Source: Scytalidium lignicola (taxonomy: Eukaryota; Ascomycota; Leotiomycetes). Taken from it: a stretch of DNA of 20,104 bases. The DNA is taken from contig NCSJ02000529.1 of the NCBI GenBank assembly GCA_002812745.2, forward strand, positions 1 through 20,104, given 5' to 3'. Below are positions 1 through 8,030 of this stretch, one piece after another. Both the position numbers and the translations under genes were made by a program. The notes under the pieces were generated by a model. The model searched no databases. It worked only from the letters and a program-made list of their open reading frames with translations, and was not told where the DNA came from. Position 1 is the stretch's first letter. Each line of letters starts with the position of its first letter.

Positions 1-2
1 CA

Positions 3-155
3 AATGATCACACTATTTCAAACTTCAGCCGCCATACAATGATTCCACTAATTCGCCAGAATAGCAAGAGAAAATCTCCTGATTCGGCCAAATATCTCTC
101 GCTTACATGGGGTGCGGGAGCCTTTTCTGACACCCCCTTACGTACAATAAAGTAA
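3..155 (+). CDS. Possible 3' end of a gene cut by the window edge
   Basis: A reading frame is open from the first bases to a TAA at 153-155 (50 codons; first ATG at 39). The stretch YLSLTWGAGAF faintly resembles the opening Y-x-A-L-S-Y-x-W-G motif of fungal HET (heterokaryon incompatibility) domains, but nothing after it supports such a domain because the frame closes about 15 codons later. Base composition is less AT-rich than the following 700 bases. It could be a terminal exon, a pseudogene scrap, or chance. I do not assign a function. Confidence 0.2.
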   Translation, partial: NDHTISNFSRHTMIPLIRQNSKRKSPDSAKYLSLTWGAGAFSDTPLRTIK

Positions 156-914
156 AGCTAACTACTAAAAAGGGAAGTCACATGTAATAGGCGATCGTGG
201 TGCCTAAGGTGGCAACTAGGATATCACAACATTTTATAAAATTTGAAATTTAATTAATTAAATTAATTAATATACTAAAATACTAAAATACTAAGTACTA
301 ATTTCCGAACCATGGGTATCAGTCACCCTCATACGACGGACACCACTCTAATCTATCGACATGCCGGTCATAATTCCTCATGCGAGTGATCCATCGCCTG
401 ACATATATTGGAATTTTTCCNTTTTTTGAAAAATTTAGCATAATTTGGATATTATCATCATATTCCTAATTATTAGCCTGGAATATCCCCAAAAGATAAA
501 CAAAAACAATCGATGTTTTATAGAAACCTGGAATTAACCACTTTGATATGGAAGGAAAAGCATATGCACAGATAAAACAACTGCTAGGATTAATATGCTA
601 TAATATTAACATTTACTCAGAATTAGAAAAATAGAATAAAATAAAAGTTTGATTATATTTAATGCGTATTTTATTCTGGCTGTAAGTCTGTCATGGCCTA
701 GGCTGCTATAGGCTATAACTATAAATAAGCGTTATTCTGTCTTATATGAAGAAAAAGGAAAAGGCTTTATGCCCTAAAAAATGCGGTATGATTACTTATG
801 GGCTTGCTGGAGGATGCGCTTAAGGCCAAAAAATAGAGGAAGGGTTCCGGACTCAAGGAGTTTTTTGAATGGAAAATAATGATAAAATACGCGGTAGAAA
901 AAATACCTTAAATA
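156..914. other. AT-rich intergenic stretch, no gene recognised
   Basis: I see no convincing coding frame. Simple sequence occurs at 249-293: an (AATT)-type run followed by about 2.6 copies of the 8-mer TACTAAAA. An N sits at 421 next to a run of six T. Positions about 660-914 may contain further decayed transposase sequence upstream of the mariner-like fragment, but I could not align it to a motif. Confidence 0.5.
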
Positions 915-1172
915 ATTATGGACTATTGTAATGGTATACGACTAGAATGTCATATTAGATTACTTCAACGGCCTCCTTAATCTCTAGACCTGAATCTAAT
1001 CGAAGAGATATGGCAGGTTCTTAAGTAATTACTTAGAAAATGTGAACTACATGGAGAATGGAAGCTAAACGATCTCAAAGCGGCTATGATAGGACGTATG
1101 GGACAACGAAGTACCGATTGGGGAGCATGCTAACAATTTTATTGATACCATACCAGAGAGGACCGGAAAGGT
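915..1172 (+). pseudogene. Decayed Tc1/mariner transposase, C-terminal fragment
   Basis: One frame reads NGIRLECHIRLLQRPP, a stop, then SLDLNLIEEIWQVLK. This matches the conserved C-terminal signature of Tc1/mariner DDE transposases (WPPQSPDLNPIE-W--LK), with the last catalytic acidic residue at codon 1002-1004. After a one-base frameshift near 1098 the match continues as VWDNEVPIGEHANNFIDTIPER, resembling the family's final helix (VWDxVP...LIDSMPxR). The differences are what C-to-T change at CpA gives: CAA to TAA (Gln to stop) and two CCA to CTA (Pro to Leu). The N-terminal DNA-binding domains and terminal inverted repeats were not found. It is a dead relic of the fragment type common in ascomycete genomes. 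Confidence 0.72.
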
Positions 1173-1424
1173 CTGACTGCGGAAGAGAAATCCTTTAGGT
1201 TACTAGTAATAGTGGGAATAGTAGTGATAACGGTAACTGTAATAATGAAACAGCGTTATAGAACTTCCTTATTTGGCTGGCAGAATTACATTGCTTGCAG
1301 GGCTGCCTGATTCATTCATTCAGCCTCGACCGTTCGCTAAACTTCGCACGCGCCTCTTTCGTCGCATAGCTTCCGCCGAGGCGTCAAGCCGTCTCTCCTA
1401 CCACTATACATTCTCCGCTGTAAA

Positions 1425-2763
1425 ATGGACGATTTTTCATCAGATACGAGCGAGCCATCTCAAATGGATGAGATAGCCTCTCCTAACCCGGGCGAATGCT
1501 CGGAGCTAGACGCACTATGCACATTAGATGTGGATACGGTCTTCCTCTCCGGTCCTATACTTTTTGCCGCATTTCTAATAGCATCCAGGCATTTAGAGCC
1601 GTAGTGTGTTGGCTACAGAACAGAAACACTACTCAATACTTCGATGATCATCCGGCCGCTCGTGATGCGATCATGGCAGCAGTTCAGCGGGTTGTACGCC
1701 GAATCCCTCCTACCCCCGGCCAGACCCCTCGCGATGCACCATGTGAACGTGCCCCGACGTCTCTCAGACCGCAGCATGTTATATCAGAATGGCCTGCTCG
1801 TGATCGCCGCACTTCTCCCTCCCTCCCATTCCCATATGTTGTACATGAGGGGGAGCGCGACTGTTACATCTCGACCGGACCGTGCGATGACCTCTCTCTC
1901 GAAACTCGCGGTCGGGCCTCACCTACCGTGCAACGAGAGCTTGAGAATGAGGGCCAGCCGTCAAATCACACATCTCTCGAAGATACAGACGATCTAGGTG
2001 GGGAGCAGACGACTGCTGATTCTCAGTGTCTGGCGGTGGATCTTGGTGACTTAGTTCAACAGCCTACGGCTATTAATATGGAAGCTCGACGTCGAAGCGT
2101 CCAGTTTCATTTGAACGAGTATCTAGAAGTTCGCAGGTAGGTAATCTTTAATCATCCTTTAGAATAAAATCGAAAATAATTCTTCAAATCAAGACCACTA
2201 GGTAAATCTAGCGACGCGTGTCAGTATCTCGGTCCGCTGAAGAGATCAGCAGCTCACTACTCATCTTGTTACTAACACGGACTAGCAATAACAATGATCT
2301 CGAATACCTCCGACTCCGAAGCGCGGTTGCAAGTTCAACTTCAGGTTACTGTAGATATCCTGCGTGGTGAACTTAACATGCTAGCTGGTCTCCTGAGTGA
2401 TGCAGATCTCCTTGGCAAGAGTGACAAACCCCATATAAGATTTTATAAAATCGCGGCAAGGTATGTAAAATCAGGAATTGAATTCAGATCTTAAAGACTA
2501 AATTTGTTCAACTTTAGCTATGTGATGTCTACAGTCCAGCCAGGTGAGAATTTCAGATTATTGCTTGAATGATATGTGAGAGTTTTTCATATTGAGAATA
2601 TATAGTATTGTATACCGGTGGATATTCTCGAAGCAACCTCCTCCGGCAATGTCAAACAGATCTCAGCATGTTGAGTGGGAAATTGGAGCATAACACGTTA
2701 AATGATACGGACAGCGGATTGCTGGATGCAAAACACTGGCGGGAGTTGATACGGACTCTTTAA
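1425..2763 (+). CDS. Gene 1: uncharacterised multi-exon protein, paralog of gene 2
   Basis: No named family is recognised. Proposed exons are 1425-1529, 1589-2136, 2286-2460, 2518-2543 and 2606-2763 (TAA). Intron support: TTTCTAATAG before acceptor 1588; CAG|GTAGGT at 2137; TACTAAC with CTAG at 2285; AAG|GTATGT at 2461 with CTTTAG; CAG|GTGAGA at 2544. Exons 3-5 join in frame. The exon 2-to-3 junction (2137-2285) is unsolved: a single intron breaks the frame, and a micro-exon near 2212-2231 restores it only with a poor GTCCGC donor. The N-terminal about 195 residues are Pro/Arg/Asp-rich and look disordered. Residues about 200-217 carry EARRRSVQFHLNEYLEVRR, and exon 3 carries DILRGELNMLAGLL; both blocks recur in gene 2. 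No signal peptide or membrane segment is visible. The frame stays open past the TAA (see 2764-2958), so the gene may be damaged. The first ATG of the open frame was taken as the start. Confidence 0.5.
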
Positions 2764-2958
2764 TGGGAGGTGGGGAAATGGATTTATGATGCAGATGGCG
2801 TAAGACTTAGAGACTTTCTATATTTATCTAACATATGTATGACTGACTCGGTATATACATACAAGAAAGAGCGGGCTCAGCAGGGTTCCAGCAGCTCTGC
2901 TGTGTATGGCAAATACGAGTCGTTAACCCATGGCTATTCAGGACTGTCGGCATTCTGA
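2764..2958 (+). other. In-frame continuation beyond the gene 1 stop codon
   Basis: After the TAA at 2761-2763 the same frame stays open for 64 codons to a TGA at 2956-2958, reading WEVGKWIYDADGVRLRDFLY and onward. The text before the stop (HWRELIRTL) and after it look like one continuous protein. A CAA-to-TAA change would explain the stop, as would a short intron I cannot see. Either the true C-terminus was lost by nonsense mutation, or this is chance 3' sequence. Confidence 0.35.
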
Positions 2959-3363
2959 TTCCCGGCAGCCGCTTTTATGATACCAATAAGCATTGATTAT
3001 CACGACACCAACACTTGGCTTAATTCACAGGTCCCTTACCTACTAGAGTGTGTTCTTGACGTGTTTGTCTTGTTTAGAACCTAATTCGTTTTGAATGGAG
3101 TTTCCTGTTGTGCAGTTCATAGTTAATTTGAGCTGCCCATTAAAGGCTTCGATGGCAGGAATACGGTTGAGATTCTTCACATTCCTAATAAAACTACATA
3201 ATGTACATCGCATGACCTGATGGATCCACCTGTGATCACTTCTCTACATATGGCAAGCAAATAACAATAAGAAGTTTATCGAAAAATCGCACAATAAAGT
3301 TTACCGGAAAATTGCACTTGCTATGCCTCGAACATTCCTTCTATAGAGGGAAGGTCCCTTTCA
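2959..3363. other. Spacer between convergent genes 1 and 2
   Basis: No supported gene. It probably holds the 3' UTRs of the two convergent genes: AATAAA occurs at about 3187 on the plus strand. An imperfect direct repeat (GAAAAATCGCAC / GGAAAATTGCAC) lies at about 3280-3317. No known element was recognised. Confidence 0.45.
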
Positions 3364-4320
3364 TCAACATGGAAGCATTGTCCATTGCCAACTATCCAGC
3401 CGCCGTTCTTCTTCTATAGTGATTCTATTATCCTCAAGGGCGTGTTTGGTTTTGCAAACATTGTTCATACAATAATCTAGCACTATCATTGAAAAGAGGC
3501 GATAGACAGCATAAGCTGTGGAACCGCAGCACGCTGCAAGTAGAAAGCCTCCTATATTTTTCGAAAGAGAAAATGAAGCGGACAAGGCTGTCGTTGCCGT
3601 GCTAAAGAGAATATTATTTATAATCAATCCTGAGAGAAGGTAGGTTTTGTATATGATAAATACTCACATCATTGCAAATAGTAGTCCGCTTCGGATAACT
3701 CCCTTGCTTGCTTTAGGGCGTATATAGCTAAGGAGATCTTGAAGCATGTTCAACTCAGATCGGAGGATATCCTCACTTGCTTCTAGTTGAACGCGATGGC
3801 GATCGGGCGCAGCATCATTGAACACTTGAGACAGTTAATCCAAACATCGATTCACGCAAGCTTAAGTTTCTAGGCTGTTACCTAACGATGTTGAGGGATC
3901 GTGATTCTGTCGCGTATTGTCTGGGTCACTACTAGCTTGTTGCGTTGGGCTTAGAGAACTTTTTAGTCCTGTAGAATTGATGTTCGCTTGAGGCGAGGAA
4001 TTATTACGGTACCTGCGAAGAACTAGATACTCGTGCAAATGAAACATCACCGAGCGACGTCGTGCCTCCAGGTTGATCGCGAATGAAGAAGAATTGTCGT
4101 CGCGGAAGTCCTCATGACCAGCGGCATCATTGAAGTCCGAGACACCTTGTCGTGAAGTGCCGTAAGTTCTTGCCTCGCTTCGTTGAACAGACATGATCGA
4201 GGACAAGTCGCTGATTGATAATGGCGTGGGTGGAATAGATGGTAGAAATAACGAAGAGGATGGCTTGGCAAAGTGGCTACGACCATCTAGATGTACTCCA
4301 CTGTGCGGTACACTCCACAT
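3364..4320 (-). CDS. Gene 2: uncharacterised three-exon protein with C-terminal membrane segment, paralog of gene 1
   Basis: Exons on the minus strand are 4320-3882, 3824-3668 and 3601-3364, coding for 277 residues. Intron 1 (57 nt) has donor GTAACA, branch-like TTAAC and acceptor CTCAAG. Intron 2 (66 nt) has donor GTGAGT and acceptor CTTTAG. Both junctions keep the frame. Residues 1-84 are Ser/Pro-rich and probably disordered; a second ATG (4193, MSVQRS) could be the real start. Residues 85-103 hold EARRRSVMFHLHEYLVLRR and exon 2 holds DILRSELNMLQDLL, both shared with gene 1. Exon 3 differs completely from gene 1: residues about 200-242 are hydrophobic, with a Gly-Gly/Cys-Cys core, and could form one or two membrane helices, followed by a charged tail (EDNRITIEEERRLDSW). 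It is tail to tail with gene 1 and divergent from gene 3. Function unknown; a membrane-anchored protein is inferred only from the hydrophobic exon. Confidence 0.6.
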
Positions 4321-5002
4321 GCCCTGCGGTGATGGTGAATTCCTGCATCGGGCTTGGCGTTCCTATTCGGGAATGGCGTTAAAGTGCCGTGTCAGCCTCA
4401 TCCTCATCTAACTGCCTTATTATTTATTGATCACTTTTAACTACCATACTCAACCTTTGCTTTTTTTCACTGCCATCTTCTCTCGATGCAACAAGTTTTC
4501 ACGCAACACCCACGTTATCGTAGTTCTAGACTTACAGCGATGCCTCGCTTTATACATTACAGCAGTTTCATTATCAAATAACGATTAAATATAAACATGC
4601 ACACAGGTCCTGGCTTGGCGTTGCCTCGTGCGTGCTGGTGTGTGTGTAGTCCCGCAAGCGCCAGCCACAGTCTGCAATGTGGCCCATTCCGTTGAGTACC
4701 TCATACCTGATTCGCAGCCGGAAATACTTGATGGATTTTGAAACCTTTGTGCCACCCACCCTTTTGAGAATTTTAATTTATTATTGGATTGTGGAGTCTC
4801 TACGCTGGTCAATTTGATGGGAAAGGGTCGGTGAGCGCGGTTTTGCAAAGATGCAGCGTCAATAAAACGCGGGTGTAAGGCTCTCGATTTTCTACCTATA
4901 TTTATTAATTCCCCCGCTCAGAGTAGTTTCGTCTAAGTCCGAACAGATATCCACCTGAAAAATTAAGCTTTCAATATCCTGACTTCTGAGCCCTTTTCCA
5001 TT
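4321..5002. promoter_or_regulatory. Divergent intergenic region between genes 2 and 3
   Basis: About 680 bases separate the divergent starts of gene 2 (-) and gene 3 (+), so both promoters should lie here. A TATATTTATTAA stretch at about 4898-4910 is a possible AT-rich promoter element for gene 3, about 95 bases before its ATG. Pyrimidine-rich stretches (about 4440-4490), usual in fungal promoters, are also present. Open frames on the minus strand around 4574-4848 lack splice or motif support and were not called as genes. Gene 2 could have an additional 5' exon here. Confidence 0.35.
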
Positions 5003-6727
5003 ATGTTTGAATCGGCCTATCTCACGGTGAGATTTGTAGTATTGCAACTCTCAGACCAGAGTGACTGGAAGGACGCATTTTTCAACGACTTGCAGCAAGC
5101 ACTTGGACTGACATTTGTTGGCGAGGATTCATGGATATGTCACCGACTGGTGCCTCAATTATCAACCGACTCTATGCATGTCGGATACACGGTAAGCGCA
5201 AAACTCCGGTCCTTCTCCGTCCATAAAGAATAAAAGAAGATCGACCTTAACGATAGAACACAGGTGACGCTAGAACATAGAACTAAAAAGAAAGATGACC
5301 CTGAAAATGAGATGGCAATCGAGCGGCTTTGCAACAAGATCCTTGGTCGCTCGGCAGCGGCTGCCCTGAATAACCTGTTAAAAAGCGGTGATCTAGGCTT
5401 AAGTCCGTATATTAACCCAGACGGAACCATAGGTAATGAGGACTTGGTGTTTGGGAGATGCTTTATTCTGCGACATCTTAATATATTCAATTCAGAGAAC
5501 GTCGACGTAACAGCCCTACAGCAGCAAGAGAAAAAAAATCGCGAGGACCGAGAAATATGGATCTATCGCCCGTAAGAATACTTCCTACACTCATAAAATG
5601 CAAAAGCCGGGTTTCCTAACGTCAGGTGTCATTTCCAGGATTTGTGCTGCCCATACCATAACACAGTTTTTCTCATTCTTTTCTCAACTTTTGATAAAAA
5701 TCCCACCAGAAATGGATGTGGCCCTGTCTACAGTTGCCAATCAAAACGACATTGGTCGTATTATAGCTGGAGCTCGGCAGATATGCATGTGGATGTCTGA
5801 CGCTCCTCGCGTACGAGTGTCGTGAACCGTATAGGATCAGCATGCTGACCTTAAACAGGATTATTCCCAAAAACTCGAAAAGCGTCTTAACGAAATAGAT
5901 AGTTCAAAGATTATAGGGATGGATCGCGCAGGCCAGAAATTTTTTAACGCGGAGAAAGATCTTGCCACTTGTATATTTGATCTAGGTGAGTTTACCATTG
6001 ACTCGTAAAATAATCAGGAGGCTCACACTCTACGTCTTAACACACACTCTACGTCTTAACACAAAGGGGACCGAGACCCCACTGACTCCGAAATGGGGGA
6101 ATTGATACATAATTGTTCTGACGTATCAAAATCATTGTTGCCTTTTCATGATGCCACGCTCGACTACGCCGCGTGGGTAGAGTCTAAAGCAACTGGGTGC
6201 ACTGTTGAAGCAGTAATAATCGGCGTTACTGGCGGTGCCCTTGCCGTTGGTGCAACTATTGCCACTGGGGGTCTTGCAGGTTACCTAGCTATTGGCGCTT
6301 GCCTTTCAGGAGCAGTAACGATCCCTACTGCTATTAAGGCTGATCAGAATTGGAGTCGGCTCAAGAAGACCAAGGAATGTAAGTTCATTAATCATTGGAT
6401 GTTTTCATGCACTCAGTGAATACAAGGGACAGATTTACTAATAAAAATACTGTAGTCCTTGTTGCCATTAAGCAGGCTGTAAATGCCATTCAGACAAGTC
6501 GACTGTTTCTCTGGATAATTATGGTGAGAAGCAAAGCTTATATGTGTCTAAACACCGTGGAATATAAGAAATTCAAAAAGCGGGTGCAGGATGAACTCTC
6601 CTGCGATATTGACCGGATTGGTCAAAAGCATTACTTGAATTTTGTCGTTAAGCAGTATTATAAGCAGATTAGCTGTCAGGCGGAGGATATCAGAAAAGAT
6701 TTAGAGACTCTGAAACTGCGTGCTTGA
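5003..6727 (+). CDS. Gene 3: uncharacterised six-exon protein with Gly/Ala-rich hydrophobic segment
   Basis: Exons are 5003-5191, 5264-5571, 5639-5810, 5859-5985, 6067-6378 and 6456-6727. Every junction keeps the frame, giving about 459 residues. Splice sites are good: GTAAGC/CACAG, GTAAGA/TTCCAG with CTAAC, GTACGA/AACAG with CTGAC, GTGAGT/CAAAG with CTTAAC, GTAAGT/TGTAG with ACTAATA. A further in-frame 45-nt intron (6524-6568) is possible. No named domain is recognised. Residues 1-265 are mostly amphipathic, with a charged KKKDDPENE patch. Residues about 311-355 form a long uncharged Gly/Ala-rich stretch (GGALAVGATIATGGLAGY and onward), long enough for a membrane hairpin. It is followed by a Lys-rich tail with mixed-charge helical character (KKFKKRVQDELS...AEDIRKDLETLK). 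No signal peptide. The helix-hydrophobic hairpin-helix layout recalls alpha-helical membrane-inserting proteins, but that is analogy, not homology. Coding sequence is free of RIP stops, so it may be functional. Confidence 0.7.
6024..6061 (+). repeat. Two perfect tandem copies of a 19-bp unit inside gene 3 intron 4
   Basis: The unit CACACTCTACGTCTTAACA occurs at 6024-6042 and again at 6043-6061. Each copy carries CTTAAC, a plausible lariat branch site, just before the acceptor at 6065-6066. The duplication therefore doubles the candidate branch point and lengthens the intron to 81 nt, the longest in the gene. Confidence 0.9.
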
Positions 6728-6812
6728 AGTACCTATATATGACCTATTTTCATCTCCCTATTAGCTTGTGTAGTTATCTTTATCTAGTCATTGTTGTTTT
6801 AATTATACTCCA

Positions 6813-7070
6813 TTACACTTTAGTATGATAACTCCCAATGCTAGAAGCTGCACAATAGAGCGTGATCAGCACTAAGACCGTTACAAATGAGTAGTTTGTT
6901 CTTTCTTGAGTTTCCTTAAGGAAGATCTCAAGAACAGGCAAATTCGTATTATGCGTTCCTAGTTTGTTATTGTCATGGGCTGACGCCGGCGCTATGAAAT
7001 AGTGGCTGGATGGACATGTCAAATTGGTTGTTAGAGGGGGCAATATTGATTGCTTAGCAGCCTGCGACAT
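6813..7070 (-). CDS. Small hypothetical protein with C-terminal membrane segment
   Basis: An 85-codon open frame on the minus strand, convergent with gene 3 (about 85 bases between ends). The N-terminal 55 residues are polar with no signal peptide; the C-terminus contains SFVTVLVLITLYCAASSIG, a good single membrane helix ending close to the stop, as in tail-anchored proteins. No family was recognised. It could equally be the last exon of a longer gene, or a chance ORF. Support comes only from length, composition and position. Confidence 0.3.
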   Translation of the reverse strand: MSQAAKQSILPPLTTNLTCPSSHYFIAPASAHDNNKLGTHNTNLPVLEIFLKETQERTNYSFVTVLVLITLYCAASSIGSYHTKV

Positions 7071-7197
7071 CGCTTACATCATAATATCAGTAGAGAGATT
7101 TGACACGATGGAGATCATTTTAATCTCGTGCCATGGCATTCATTACCTTGGATAGCAATGTTATTAGAGTGTTTTGGCGGCTAAACACCCGCTTCTA

Positions 7198-7347
7198 CAT
7201 TAACGTACAGGGCCAGTGAAACTTTGATGCCTGGCTTATTTATCTCTATCGCTTATTACCAGAATTTCTATGAAATTCTGTATCTGTACCTATAGCATCA
7301 AAAGATCCACCTTTACAATTTATAAGGTCCGGCCCTGTACGTTAATG
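7198..7347. mobile_element. 150-bp MITE of Tc1/mariner type
   Basis: Perfect 17-bp terminal inverted repeats, CATTAACGTACAGGGCC at 7198-7214 and its reverse complement at 7331-7347, bound a 150-bp non-coding element. It is flanked directly by TA on both sides (7196-7197 and 7348-7349), the target duplication of Tc1/mariner transposons. Such short elements are mobilised in trans by a related transposase. The perfect repeats suggest recent insertion or conservation, unlike the heavily mutated elements further right. Confidence 0.8.
7260..7280. repeat. Perfect hairpin inside the MITE
   Basis: CAGAATTTC, a TAT loop and GAAATTCTG form a 9-bp perfect stem near the centre of the 150-bp element. It is a separate palindrome from the terminal repeats. 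Confidence 0.75.
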
Positions 7348-7349
7348 TA

Positions 7350-7621
7350 CGTTTTATAGTTGGCTTTGTAGGATAATAACAAAGCCATTTGTTGTCTAAA
7401 ATCTGTAATAATAAAGATATTAGACCATCGGATTGAATATATAAAGATTTGACTATTGAGAGCTGTATTATATAACTCGAAGCGTATAATATCTATGTTA
7501 TTTGAGGAATTAGCACCGGCCCTAGGGGCCCAACACTTCCTCCAATATTAGCCTAGTGTATGGATCGTAGACCGAATTTGAGTGGATAATCAATTGCAGA
7601 ATGAAATAAACCGTAGTTGTT
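7350..7621. other. Intergenic, no gene seen
   Basis: AT-rich sequence without a supported gene. A GC-rich near-palindrome, GGCCCTAGGGGCCC, stands out at 7518-7531; its CCGGCCCT context is shared with the right end of the MITE (7329-7336), which may be coincidence. Confidence 0.4.
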
Positions 7622-8015
7622 TTAGATGGCCATATCCCCTTCTTTCACAGGTGCAAGTAAGATATACTCCGGCTTGAGAATTCGATTCTGAATCTCGAGG
7701 ATAAATTTGCAGATCTCTGCTATGTCCTCGATTTTCTGTGACTTCTCGTCAGTAGAATTTCACAAGTATAATCTTCGGGCACAGATTCCGTGGACCTGGA
7801 ATGCTTTTTCTCCTGTGAGAGGATTAACCTATACCATAAAGTACTAGATCAATTATCAGCATAATATTTTATAATAGTAATTGTCGGTTCACCTGTAGCA
7901 CGTAGTACGGTACGTAATATACGTAATATACTGTTGTGCTATTCCATGGTTCATCGTTTTGAAAAGGGGGTAGGAGAGCGAAGCTGTAAGAGCTTCGCTC
8001 GCTCCCACTACCTAA
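7622..8015 (-). pseudogene. 3' end of an unrecognised gene, two exons, probably broken
   Basis: On the minus strand an exon open from 8015 to 7893 reads FQNDEPWNSTTVYYVYYVPY, ending at donor CAG|GTGAAC. A 64-nt intron (7892-7829, branch-like GCTGAT, acceptor TATAG) leads in frame into an exon 7828-7622 reading VNPLTGEKAFQVHGICARRL, then KIEDIAEICKFILEIQNRIL and KPEYILLAPVKEGDMAI before TAA. The two exons look like normal protein and the splice signals are good, but a TGA interrupts the second exon about 24 codons in, and a stop or acceptor-like ATTAG precedes the first. I do not recognise the family. It is probably the end of a gene whose front was lost when the adjoining retrotransposon block formed. 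Confidence 0.5.
7976..8000. repeat. GC-rich perfect hairpin
   Basis: GAGCGAAGCT, loop GTAAG, AGCTTCGCTC: a 10-bp perfect stem with a 5-nt loop. It lies within the upstream exon of the minus-strand fragment and just left of the LINE boundary. Role unknown; it may be chance or a terminator-like or insertion-related structure. Confidence 0.7.
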
Positions 8016-8030
8016 TCAGGACTAGTCTAC

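Noticed and set aside
3..155. HET-domain gene at the left edge
   Set aside because: Only a short YLSLTWG-like resemblance; the frame closes soon after, so the domain assignment was not made and only a low-confidence partial frame is listed.
1644..1997. Open frame on the plus strand inside gene 1 exon 2
   Set aside because: It overlaps the longer frame that ends in the EARRRS block shared with gene 2; only the latter has paralog support.
4574..4848. Two overlapping minus-strand frames between genes 2 and 3
   Set aside because: No splice support, no motif, arginine/histidine/threonine-rich chance-like text, and they overlap each other in different frames. An upstream exon of gene 2 here cannot be fully excluded.
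5155..5490. Minus-strand frame opposite gene 3 exons 1-2
   Set aside because: It spans a gene 3 intron with good splice sites and is the mirror of coding sequence.
5003..6727. Calling gene 3 a toxin or pore-former
   Set aside because: The hydrophobic segment and helical flanks are only an architectural analogy; no homology or motif was seen, so it is left as uncharacterised.
7880..7930. ACGTA-rich stretch as a regulatory repeat
   Set aside because: It is explained by Tyr/Val codons (TAC GTA TAT TAC GTA) of the minus-strand gene fragment.
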